A DNA stretch of 64,000 bases from CBDFLS01 sp965249185 (lineage in GTDB: Bacteria; Chloroflexota; Dehalococcoidia; Lucifugimonadales; Australimonadaceae), in the NCBI GenBank assembly GCA_965249185.1, contig CBDFLS010000002.1, positions 1,612,001 through 1,676,000 on the forward strand, in the 5' to 3' direction. The position numbers and the translations under genes are program-made. The notes under the pieces are model-generated. The model searched no databases and was not told the DNA's origin. It worked only from the letters and a program-made list of their open reading frames with translations. Positions 40,069 to 47,199 of the stretch are shown piece after piece (the stretch's first letter is position 1; every line of letters begins with the position of its first letter).

Positions 40069-40755
40069 TTGCCTGACGACCTGCAATATAAGCGATTCAC
40101 CCTTGAGATGAAGGGCGCGGGCGAGGCTGGCCTGGCCACTGCTCGCTTCGCCACTCTCAATGTTCGTGATCACGACGGCGACGTCACTCTCCCCGGAGCC
40201 TTCGGCAAGCAGACCGTTCTCCTCGCTGATTGGGCGCACGACAGCCGCTCTCCATCTATTGGCCGTGCTGACATTCACGAAGAAGGCAACGAAGCCCTCG
40301 GGGACATCCGCTTCAATCTGAAGATGTTTCGGGGTAACGAGGCCTATCAGTCTATCGCAATGTCCCAAGAGCTCCAGGAGTGGAGCTACGCCTATCAAAT
40401 CCCTGAAGGCGGGGCCTATCAGGGCGACTTCGAGGGGCAGCAGGTCCGATTCCTCAAGACCGTCAAGGTGATTCATCTGTCCCCTGTCGAGCAGGGTGCT
40501 GGCATCAACACCGCGACCCTGGATATCAAGTGCGCCAATTGCAGCGGCTCTGGTAGTACCGACTTCCCTCCCGGCGTCAAGTTAACCCCTGTTGACCTGG
40601 ACACCGTGATATCTAACGTTACAGAGCGTGTGCTCGCTCAGGTACAGCAGAGTAAATCCGAATCGGAACCAGAGATGCGACTAGACCCCTGGCTTGACTA
40701 CGCCAGCTTCCGCATGGAGATGCTCCGCCGGAAAGCCATCTTACTAGGAGAGTGA
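40069..40755 (+). CDS. HK97-family prohead protease
   Basis: 228 aa from a TTG at 40069 that lies in the tail of the terminator; a later ATG at 40108 is possible but would trim the first strand. Family features: ATLNVRDHDGDVTLPGAFG, LADWAHDS (catalytic His), LQEWSYAYQIPEGG (catalytic Ser region) and VIHLSPVEQGAG. It cleaves the delta domain from the capsid protein during maturation. Followed after one base by the major capsid gene. Confidence 0.88.
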   Translation: MPDDLQYKRFTLEMKGAGEAGLATARFATLNVRDHDGDVTLPGAFGKQTVLLADWAHDSRSPSIGRADIHEEGNEALGDIRFNLKMFRGNEAYQSIAMSQELQEWSYAYQIPEGGAYQGDFEGQQVRFLKTVKVIHLSPVEQGAGINTATLDIKCANCSGSGSTDFPPGVKLTPVDLDTVISNVTERVLAQVQQSKSESEPEMRLDPWLDYASFRMEMLRRKAILLGE

Positions 40756-40756
40756 C

Positions 40757-42010
40757 ATGGAACTTAAGGAACTTCAGGACAAGTATCTGGGCCTGCTGAA
40801 GCAGGTGGAGGAGGCCCGTGCTCCGTACGACGGCAAGGAAGCGCCTCCGGAAGAGGTTAAAGCACAAATGACTGCCTTGCTGGACGAGGCCGACAAACTC
40901 CAAGACGAGATCAAGGCCAAGCAGGACGGGGTCAAGCAAGCCAAACGCCTGGAGGAGCACACGAAGTGGGCCAATGAACCGCAGCGTCAGTTCCCCTTCC
41001 CGAAGGCAGACAGCGAGCGGAAGGATGGGGAGAAGGAGCGGCTAGCGGTCAAGGGCTTCCGGGCTTACCTCAAGGGCGGCCAGATGGCGCTCGCCAACGA
41101 TGCCATCCCCGGCATTCCTGAGTACAAGGTGCTCCAGGCTGACCAGGACACCGCTGGTGGCTATCTCACCGTGCCCATGCAGGTAGTCCAGACCCTTCTG
41201 CGTGGGATCGATGATGCTGTAGTTATCCGTGGCCTCGCTAGCACCATCCAGGTAGGGCAGGGCGTGAGCCTTGGCGTGCCGACCCTGGATACCGACCAGG
41301 AAGACCCGACCTGGACTTCGGAGCTTCAGACCGGAGTCCAGGATGACGTCGGAGCCTTTGGGCGACGCGAGCTGAACCCCTCGCCACTGGCCAAGCGGGT
41401 CAGAATCTCAAACAAGCTCATCAATGCCCCTGGGCTGGACGCTGAGGCCATCTGGCTCCAGCGGATGCAGTATCGCTTCGACCGGGCTCAGGAGAACGCT
41501 TTCATGAACGGCACTGGAGCCAACCAGCCCTTGGGGCTCTTCACTGCTTCTAGCGACGGTATCAGCACCGGTCGTGATGTGAGTACCGGCAACACCAATA
41601 CGGCTGTCACTGCCAACGGCCTCATTAATGCCCGCTATGAGCTCAAGGGGGGCTATTGGGCAAGAGCTCGTTGGCTCTTCCATCGTGATGCGCTGAAACA
41701 AATTCGCACCATCCAAGACACGAGTGGGTCCTACATTTGGCAGCCCAGTTTCCAGGCAGGACAGCCCGAGACCATCCTGGGCGTGCCGTTCATCATGAGC
41801 GAGTTTGCACCAAACACCTTCACCTCGGGCCTCTATGTGGGCATGATCGCCGACTTCTCCTACTACTGGATTGCCGACGCGCTGAGCATGCAGGTACAGC
41901 GGCTTATCGAGCTCTACGCCGAGTCGAACCAGGTGGGCTACATTGGCCGCTTGGAGACTGATGGCATGCCCGTACTCGAAGAGGCATTTGTCCGAGTGAC
42001 ACTAACTTAG
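40757..42010 (+). CDS. HK97-fold major capsid protein
   Basis: 417 aa. The N-terminal ~110 residues are a coiled-coil delta/scaffold domain (MELKELQDKYLGLLKQVEEA...) expected to be removed by the protease. The mature part begins near AGGYLTVPMQVVQTLLR and contains the usual FGRRELNPSPLAKRVRISNKLI, NAFMNGTGANQPLGLF and GVPFIMSEFAP blocks. GGAG 7 nt before the ATG. Confidence 0.93.
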   Translation: MELKELQDKYLGLLKQVEEARAPYDGKEAPPEEVKAQMTALLDEADKLQDEIKAKQDGVKQAKRLEEHTKWANEPQRQFPFPKADSERKDGEKERLAVKGFRAYLKGGQMALANDAIPGIPEYKVLQADQDTAGGYLTVPMQVVQTLLRGIDDAVVIRGLASTIQVGQGVSLGVPTLDTDQEDPTWTSELQTGVQDDVGAFGRRELNPSPLAKRVRISNKLINAPGLDAEAIWLQRMQYRFDRAQENAFMNGTGANQPLGLFTASSDGISTGRDVSTGNTNTAVTANGLINARYELKGGYWARARWLFHRDALKQIRTIQDTSGSYIWQPSFQAGQPETILGVPFIMSEFAPNTFTSGLYVGMIADFSYYWIADALSMQVQRLIELYAESNQVGYIGRLETDGMPVLEEAFVRVTLT

Positions 42011-42020
42011 GAGGACCATA

Positions 42021-42467
42021 ATGGCCCAGAACTTTCTACCGGAACACCGAATAAGCATCGCCGTCGCTGCCAGCGCCCGAGCGGCAGGTCAGACCGCCAT
42101 TAACGGCGCAATGGTCGATATGCAGGGATATGAAGGCGTGGTGGCGGTCGTCGAGATGGGAACCATTGCATCCACCGCTGTCACGTCCATTAAGTGGCAG
42201 CAGAGCGATACGACTACCGCTGCCGACTTCAGCGACCTGGAAGGTACAGGGCTCGCTATCGCTGACGACGCCGGTGACGAGATATTCGTCTCAGAGCTCT
42301 ACAAGCCCACTAAGCGGTACGTGCGGGTTGTTGTTGCCCGGGCTACTGCCAACGCGGCGCTTCGTGCTGCCACATACGTCCAGTACAAGCCGCGCGTAGC
42401 ACCGGTCTCCCAAGGTACAAACGTGGGCGGCGAGATTCACGTGGGACCAGCTGAGGGGACGGCATAA
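42021..42467 (+). CDS. Head-region structural protein, probably capsid accessory
   Basis: 148 aa, beta-rich, 10 bp after the capsid gene with GGAGG upstream. NGAMVDMQGYEGVVAVVEMG and YKPTKRYVRVVVARATANAAL are of a type often found right after the capsid gene. No enzymatic motif. Decoration or stabilisation role is inferred from position. Confidence 0.6.
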   Translation: MAQNFLPEHRISIAVAASARAAGQTAINGAMVDMQGYEGVVAVVEMGTIASTAVTSIKWQQSDTTTAADFSDLEGTGLAIADDAGDEIFVSELYKPTKRYVRVVVARATANAALRAATYVQYKPRVAPVSQGTNVGGEIHVGPAEGTA

Positions 42468-42469
42468 CG

Positions 42470-42823
42470 ATGGCTGACATTGATCTCACCGTACAAGACA
42501 TCAACCGAATCAGTGGCTTAGTCGCCACGTACCTAGACAGTTCTTCGGCAACTCCCATATCGGCGACAGATGATTATTTCGCTAACAACAATGGCCGGAC
42601 GTTTCTCCACGTCAAGAACGGGGCGACGGATGTCGTTGTTACCATTCACACGCCGAACACCGTGGACGGTTTGGCTGTCGCTGATAGGGCCGTAACGGTC
42701 ACAGCAAACACCGAGGCATTCATAGGACCATTCCAGCCAAATGTCTACAACGGAGCAGACCATCAGATGAGCTTCGAGTTCGACGACGTGTCAAACGTGA
42801 GCGTGGCAGTATTGCGGGTGTAG
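42470..42823 (+). CDS. Head-region structural protein, probable decoration protein
   Basis: 117 aa, beta-rich with a regular alternation (FLHVKNGATDVVVTIHTPN, VTVTANTEAFIGPFQPNVYN). Resembles small decoration or head-fibre proteins that follow phage capsid genes. Two bases after the preceding stop. Confidence 0.6.
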   Translation: MADIDLTVQDINRISGLVATYLDSSSATPISATDDYFANNNGRTFLHVKNGATDVVVTIHTPNTVDGLAVADRAVTVTANTEAFIGPFQPNVYNGADHQMSFEFDDVSNVSVAVLRV

Positions 42824-42910
42824 ACGTGGCGTTCAAGGGGGCTATCGAAAATAAGGCGCTCTATGTTCTGCCTCGGCATGCCCCGGAGTGCCGTTGCTGG
42901 GAGGTAGGTA

Positions 42911-43441
42911 ATGGCTTCGACCCTGATCACTGTCGGACAACTGATGGAGCACGTAGAGACGGACCTGAGCGACGACGCCCTGGAACGGCTAGTAGACAGC
43001 GCCGACGCGGAGATAATAAGGGCCTACGGTCCTCATGATGGCGAGCAATCTGCACTCGTAGCCGGTCGAGGTTACAGGATATGGCTGCCCCGTCCAGCCG
43101 ATTCTATCTCAGAGATAGTCGAATGGGGTGGATGGGAAACCCCGGGAGACGCCGACACCGTTTCCGCCGATAAGTACGCTTTAGAGCACGGCGGGCGCAC
43201 CATCTTCCGCACCGATGCTCCGTTCATGACCAATGTCCAAATTACCTACACCCCTATAGCCGATAACCCCCGCCGCACGCAGGCTCTCATTGACCTCGTT
43301 AAGCTAGAGATTCAGTATCGGGGACTCAATACCGAAAGAGTTGGCTCCTACTCTGTGACATATATGGACCATGGCAAAGAGCGCCAAAACATCTTGGCTC
43401 GCCTACGTCAGAACTACGCAGGCGCTGGCCTATTGGCCTAG
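42911..43441 (+). CDS. Head-tail connector protein (gp6-like adaptor)
   Basis: 176 aa, GGGAGGTAGGTA just before the ATG. N-terminal helices (ITVGQLMEHVETDLSDDALERLVDSADAEIIRAYG) are the usual signature of adaptor proteins that bind under the portal; later ALIDLVKLEIQYRGLNTERVGSYSVTY fits the same family. Confidence 0.75.
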   Translation: MASTLITVGQLMEHVETDLSDDALERLVDSADAEIIRAYGPHDGEQSALVAGRGYRIWLPRPADSISEIVEWGGWETPGDADTVSADKYALEHGGRTIFRTDAPFMTNVQITYTPIADNPRRTQALIDLVKLEIQYRGLNTERVGSYSVTYMDHGKERQNILARLRQNYAGAGLLA

Positions 43442-43528
43442 CGGGTGAGAGGCATTTGATCGTGATCAACCGTCACTCGAGAGCCTTTGAGACGTAGGCG
43501 CGGGGCTGCTGGCATGAGGAGAGAAGAT

Positions 43529-43789
43529 ATGGATGACCGATGGCGTTGGGACGATGACGAGGGCAACGGCTCCTACGTATTGGACGGGCCGGACAATGTA
43601 TGGCGGGCGAGAGTTGAACCGGGGAAACCGGAGTGCATTGTGCGGATCAGTTTATGGGGTACGGACAAGTACGAGGGGCGGCTGTACACTCAAGGTATTG
43701 TGGGGCTGGAAAACGCCTGTACGTTCGCCGGGTTCGTAGCGGGTGAATTGCTGCGCAGGGCGCGGCCTCATGCGTTTCCGGTGACATGA
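43529..43789 (+). CDS. Small phage protein between connector genes
   Basis: 86 aa from ATG 43529 (AGGAG 7 nt upstream). Acidic/Trp-rich N-terminus (MDDRWRWDDDEGNGSYVL), then a beta-like region and a helix (ACTFAGFVAGELLRRARPH). Ends in an ATGA overlap with the head-closure gene. Unknown. Confidence 0.5.
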   Translation: MDDRWRWDDDEGNGSYVLDGPDNVWRARVEPGKPECIVRISLWGTDKYEGRLYTQGIVGLENACTFAGFVAGELLRRARPHAFPVT

Positions 43790-44133
43790 GCGCCCGCAGT
43801 TTCATGACTCACAGGTGCGACACAGAACGCGACGTTATCTCCGACAGGCAGAACGCCTATAACCAGCCTGTCACAGAGCTTCGCGACATCAATACTGCTC
43901 TACCCTGTTATTGGCAGGTTCGTACTGAGCGGCTGATCCTGGATGGTGACAAGGCCGCCGCTATTGCTATGCACAACATGATGGCCCCACTGGGAAGCGA
44001 CCTGCAAGAGCAGGACAGGGTGACTCGCATCTACGACCGTCGGGACCAAACTTTGAAGTCGGAGACCATGCGTATTCTTACGATGATCCGGCGTGAGGAT
44101 CACCTGGAGCTGGCCTTGGATGAAGTCACGTGA
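43786..44133 (+). CDS. Head closure / head-tail joining protein
   Basis: 115 aa with a barrel-like pattern (FMTHRCDTERDVISDRQNAYNQPV, LPCYWQVRTERLILDGDKAA, DRVTRIYDRRDQTL). Size, position between connector and tail completion genes and the MTHRC..ER opening fit the head-closure family. Confidence 0.65.
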   Translation: MSARSFMTHRCDTERDVISDRQNAYNQPVTELRDINTALPCYWQVRTERLILDGDKAAAIAMHNMMAPLGSDLQEQDRVTRIYDRRDQTLKSETMRILTMIRREDHLELALDEVT

Positions 44134-44222
44134 CTACCAATTTACCTGATAGCCTGAACCTTGTTCGGTAAGAGTCCAACGGGGGGCGATCATGGTGCTG
44201 GAGATTTACCGGAGGCGCTAGT

Positions 44223-44519
44223 GTGACGACTGAGCCTCTGAACATCGAAATGCTCCGGCAGCTGGACAGCGATGTCCGGGAGTTGCGCGCTGCCCTCCAG
44301 GAACTTCATAACAGTCAAGATCGGCACGCTGCTACGGTAGAGCGTCGCCTTGCTGGGGTAGAAGCGGCGCTTGCACTTCACAAAGCTACGGGCAATGGAG
44401 AGACCCAAGCGGGGCCATTGGGACGCTTACGACAATGGAAGGACGTCATTATGATTGCTTTGATCGCTAAGCTGGCGGGGCTAAATATAGCTCAGGTTAT
44501 GGGTTGGCTAGGAGAGTAG
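44223..44519 (+). CDS. Coiled-coil protein with C-terminal hydrophobic segment, holin-like at best
   Basis: 98 aa, GTG start. Residues 5-50 are a heptad coiled coil (NIEMLRQLDSDVRELRAALQELHNSQDRH). A hydrophobic segment VIMIALIAKLAGLNIAQVMGWL lies at about 75-96. Superficially like small holins or chemotaxis-type accessory proteins; no proof. Confidence 0.5.
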   Translation: MTTEPLNIEMLRQLDSDVRELRAALQELHNSQDRHAATVERRLAGVEAALALHKATGNGETQAGPLGRLRQWKDVIMIALIAKLAGLNIAQVMGWLGE

Positions 44520-44521
44520 CT

Positions 44522-44671
44522 ATGCGCAGATGGATACGGGTGTTCAAAGCCGTGCGGGTGCTCATGCATGTGGTCGCTGATGCAGATGAGGACCAGAAGA
44601 TCACGGCGGAGGAGGCACGGCAGATCATGAAAGCAACGTGGGGCGTGGTCCACGCCTACCGAGGGCATTAG
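44522..44671 (+). CDS. 49-aa protein with an EF-hand loop
   Basis: MRRWIRVFKAVRVLMHVVAD then ADEDQKITAEEARQIMKAT. Residues 20-31 (D-x-D-x-D-Q-x-I-x-x-x-E) match the canonical 12-residue calcium-binding EF-hand loop, flanked by helices. ATG two bases after the previous stop. A hairpin overlaps its stop codon. Confidence 0.55.
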   Translation: MRRWIRVFKAVRVLMHVVADADEDQKITAEEARQIMKATWGVVHAYRGH

Positions 44672-44678
44672 CCCTCGG
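44659..44678 (+). terminator. Hairpin at the end of the EF-hand gene
   Basis: Perfect 8-bp stem CCGAGGGC/GCCCTCGG around ATTA, including the stop codon. No T run follows, so it may pause polymerase or protect the RNA end rather than terminate. Confidence 0.4.
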
Positions 44679-44738
44679 TGGCCATCCTGGAGCGTCTGGG
44701 GGTATTCTAGGGCCTTTGCGGGCATAAGGGGAGTGGAC

Positions 44739-45014
44739 ATGGTCAAAGAGACTCGCATCGTCTTCGGCATAGAAGACCTGGTAACGGCTCGGTTCCAATG
44801 CGGCAAGTGCAAAGGAGAAGTAGCACAGAATCTCATTGCTACCGAGTCGATGCCTGATCGATGCCCGCTATGCGGCTACCCTTGGCAGACGTCTGAAGGG
44901 TTCAAGACCACAACACATAGACTTCTTGAGTTGCTGCGAGAGGCCCTCGTTCAACAAGTCAATCCCGTACACCTGCGCCTCGATCTCGATGGCAGTGAGG
45001 ACGAAAATGCCTAG
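44739..45014 (+). CDS. Zinc-ribbon protein, paralog 2
   Basis: 91 aa from ATG 44739. Same plan as the protein encoded at 34388: VKETRIVFGIEDLVTARFQCGKCKG..., RCPLCGYPWQTSEG, then a helix and LRLDLDG. The two genes sit 10 kb apart within the late region, so one arose by duplication or both came in as mobile small genes. Confidence 0.7.
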   Translation: MVKETRIVFGIEDLVTARFQCGKCKGEVAQNLIATESMPDRCPLCGYPWQTSEGFKTTTHRLLELLREALVQQVNPVHLRLDLDGSEDENA

Positions 45015-45357
45015 AGGATTTAGATTGGACTGGAAGGGCGACGAGGTTAAGAAGAGGTGGCTGGAAGCAGCTCGGCAGGGCATTGACGAAACAACATCAG
45101 CTTGCGTTGTGACGGCTAAACCGTTGACGCCAAGGGTTACGGGTGCGCTACAAGGGTCAATACAAACAGAGCGAGCGCGCATCGAGGGGGATAAGGCAAT
45201 TGGTCGTTGGGGCTCCTTCGATATCAACTATGCGATCTACGTGGAGACTGGGACAAGAGGTAGGCCCGGGGTGAACATGCTCAGGCGCGCTGCTGACCAG
45301 GAATATCCGGAGCTACTAGATCGAATAAAGGAGAGATACAGACGTGGCCGTCCCTGA
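45007..45357 (+). CDS. Tail completion protein, HK97 gp10-like
   Basis: 116 aa. KPLTPRVTGALQGSIQTERARIEGDKAIGRWGSFDINYAIYVETGTRGRPG is the standard gp10 motif (P..TG.L..SI; YA.YVE.GT). Acts at the neck joining tail to head. Overlaps both neighbours. Confidence 0.82.
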   Translation: MPRGFRLDWKGDEVKKRWLEAARQGIDETTSACVVTAKPLTPRVTGALQGSIQTERARIEGDKAIGRWGSFDINYAIYVETGTRGRPGVNMLRRAADQEYPELLDRIKERYRRGRP

Positions 45358-45769
45358 TCCCATGGCAGCCCTAGTCACGCTCCTGCTGGAGTCTGGAGGG
45401 CCTGTGGCATCCCAAGTGGGCACACGAGTATTTGGTGGTGAACTGCCCGATAACGAAAATCAGCACATGCCGCGCAAGTGCGTCGTGCTGCACTTCATTC
45501 CGGGCGGCACTAGAGAAGCGGACTGGACACCAAGGCGTGGCCAAGGCTTGGAAACCAAGTGCTACGGGGCCGATTATCTGGAAGCCATGAGTGTACACCT
45601 GGCAGTGTATGAGACGCTCCAGTTCCTAGAGCGGCGGGCAGTTAGCAATATGCTTCTCTACAGTGCCACGCTGCTCAGCGGCCCCATGCACATGATCGAT
45701 CCAGATACCGACTGGCGGTACATGCTCGCCAGTTACAACGTTGAGGTGGGTGAACAGGCGTTAGTGTGA
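45344..45769 (+). CDS. Tail terminator protein
   Basis: 141 aa. Size and place (after gp10-like, before major tail protein) and motifs MAALVTLLLESGGPVASQVGTRVFGGELPD and KCVVLHFIPGG fit tail terminators. Its stop overlaps the -10 element of the promoter of small RNA copy 2. Confidence 0.7.
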   Translation: MAVPDPMAALVTLLLESGGPVASQVGTRVFGGELPDNENQHMPRKCVVLHFIPGGTREADWTPRRGQGLETKCYGADYLEAMSVHLAVYETLQFLERRAVSNMLLYSATLLSGPMHMIDPDTDWRYMLASYNVEVGEQALV

Positions 45770-45775
45770 TATAGT
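45767..45775 (+). promoter_or_regulatory. Extended -10 promoter for small RNA copy 2
   Basis: TG-A-TATAGT at 45767-45775. No convincing -35 box at normal spacing, as allowed with an extended -10. Predicted start about 45782. Confidence 0.4.
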
Positions 45776-45781
45776 AATAGG

Positions 45782-45880
45782 GACAATTAAATACCTCGTG
45801 GCCCTCTGTGGCCCCGCATATCGTGGACCAGTACGCTTAGGCGTCAGTGACCCCGTGCAAAACAAAGCACGGGGTTTTTT
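45782..45880 (+). ncRNA. Repeated phage small RNA, copy 2, ending in an intrinsic terminator
   Basis: Shares with copy 1 (39974-40066) about 75 nearly identical nt: CCCGCAT.TCGTGGACCAG, TACGCTTAGGCGTCAGTGA, CCCCGTGC...GCACGGGG, T6. The terminator loop differs (AAAACAAA against ATATCTGAA), so the stem is conserved and the loop is free. It lies just upstream of the major tail protein gene, which has a separate strong ribosome binding site. Confidence 0.6.
45851..45880 (+). terminator. Intrinsic terminator of small RNA copy 2
   Basis: CCCCGTGC/GCACGGGG stem followed by TTTTTT. Confidence 0.8.
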
Positions 45881-45902
45881 ATTTTGGCAAGGAGGTTGAC
45901 AA

Positions 45903-46484
45903 ATGGGAACCGAGAAGATACTGAGTGGACCGATCACGATTTATTCTGGTGCAGTTGCGGCAACTGCACCAGCCGTGGACGAGACGCCATCGACGTCCAC
46001 CTGGACGTTGCTTGGCGAGGAGTTCTACGACGAGGATGGCGTGAGTGTCTCCTTCTCCGAGACCATCGAGATGGAGATGATCCTGAAATCGACCATGGGC
46101 CAAAAGGCGTTTAGGACTGCCGAGGAGAAGTCCATCACAGTCAGCATCAAGGATATGACAGTGGAGACCCTCTCTCGGATCATGAACAACAACGCCATTA
46201 CTGATACGGCTGCGGCTAGTGGTGTACCCGGCACAAAGGCCATGAACCTTCAGCGGGGCCTGACGGTGACGGAGCTCGCTTTGCTCTTGCGGGGATTCTC
46301 GCCCTACGACACAGGCGGCAATAACTGGGGCATGCAGTTCTGGGTACCCAGATGCTATGTGTCGGAGCTGGGTGAGTTCACGTTTACCAAAACAGCAACG
46401 ATCCTGCCGGTTACCTTCATGATCCTAGAACACGCCACCAGTGGTGCCGGCACCTACACTGCCCAGACCGCAGCAGCCCTATAG
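45903..46484 (+). CDS. Major tail tube protein
   Basis: 193 aa with AAGGAGG 7 nt before the ATG. Position after the tail terminator and before the chaperone pair, and beta-rich content (KILSGPITIYSG..., STWTLLGEEFYDEDGVSVSFSETIEM, KSITVSIKDMTVETLSRIM) are those of siphovirus tube proteins. Confidence 0.82.
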   Translation: MGTEKILSGPITIYSGAVAATAPAVDETPSTSTWTLLGEEFYDEDGVSVSFSETIEMEMILKSTMGQKAFRTAEEKSITVSIKDMTVETLSRIMNNNAITDTAAASGVPGTKAMNLQRGLTVTELALLLRGFSPYDTGGNNWGMQFWVPRCYVSELGEFTFTKTATILPVTFMILEHATSGAGTYTAQTAAAL

Positions 46485-46492
46485 GAGGGACT

Positions 46493-46891
46493 ATGCCTGA
46501 ACGTGAACGCCAGGTTCTCAACCTGGATGCGCTGGCGATCATCCGTGATGCCGTGTCTATCGGCGGGCGGGAGTACGAAATAAAGGCCGCCAGTGACCTG
46601 TCCCCAAATGATCTGGCTTATCTGGTCAAGCTATCGGAGGAGGCTCAGGGCGTCCAGGACCAGGACTTCAACGAGGAAGGAGTAGAGAAGATGATGCGTA
46701 ACCTGCGTCAGCAGGTGCGTCTTATTTTCTATGCTGATGTGCCCGACGATGTGATAGACGCACTCGGGCTTGGGCAGATGAGCAAGCTCGCCGATTTTTT
46801 TATCGGGCGTGCAGAGCTGGGGAGCCGGGCGATGCGTCGCCGGACACAGGCGAATCAGCGTCGCTCCAAGACATCAACTGGGGTAACGTAA
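46493..46891 (+). CDS. Tail assembly chaperone, short form (gpG-like)
   Basis: 132 aa, GGAGG 6 nt before the ATG. Helical protein (DLSPNDLAYLVKLSEEAQGV..., VEKMMRNLRQQVRLIFYADVPDDVIDALG). At about codon 103 the message has seven T in phase for a -1 slip, after which the frame-1 extension is open (see 46795). The last ~30 residues of the short form are basic. Binds the tape measure during tail assembly. Confidence 0.8.
   Translation: MPERERQVLNLDALAIIRDAVSIGGREYEIKAASDLSPNDLAYLVKLSEEAQGVQDQDFNEEGVEKMMRNLRQQVRLIFYADVPDDVIDALGLGQMSKLADFFIGRAELGSRAMRRRTQANQRRSKTSTGVT
46795..46801 (+). promoter_or_regulatory. T7 slippery site for the tail chaperone -1 frameshift
   Basis: GAT TTT TTT ATC in the G frame; slipping one base back enters the T frame, which is open from here to 47199. 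Confidence 0.75.
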
Positions 46892-47199
46892 CCGCCCGGC
46901 TCCATCGATTCTATGGTGGTCCGGAGCCGAAGTATCCTACCTGGTTGGATATGCCGATACCCAGATTGAATTCGCTGCTCGCTGAAATCCCAGCGCTACA
47001 GGCGCAGGAATCCCTACGCCGTGTATCTGAATACGTCGTTGGGTCTGGGAATCTCAAGAAGCACCAATCCAGCCGGATTATCCGTGAGTGGGAACGCGAA
47101 GCCAATCGCGGTATGGTGGCCGTAGCCCCGGCACCACAGACGAAGGAGCAGTTTGAATTAAGGATGGCTATGCTCGGGTTTAGGGGAGTGGGCTTATGA
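46801..47199 (+). CDS. Tail assembly chaperone extension (T part of gpG-T)
   Basis: Read only by -1 frameshifting from 46493. The 132 extension codons run YRACRAGEPGD...INWGNVTARLHRFYGGPEPKYPTWLDMP..., then a helical end (LLAEIPALQAQESLRRVSEYV). RFYG..P..W is a frequent T-domain pattern. An ATG at 46945 is internal. The stop overlaps the tape measure start (ATGA). Confidence 0.75.
   Translation, partial: YRACRAGEPGDASPDTGESASLQDINWGNVTARLHRFYGGPEPKYPTWLDMPIPRLNSLLAEIPALQAQESLRRVSEYVVGSGNLKKHQSSRIIREWEREANRGMVAVAPAPQTKEQFELRMAMLGFRGVGL

Noticed and set aside
42826..43038. GTG-started 70-codon ORF before the head-tail connector
   Set aside because: The first ~25 codons might be real, but the remainder is Arg-rich and overlaps the connector by 128 nt in another frame; too weak to list.
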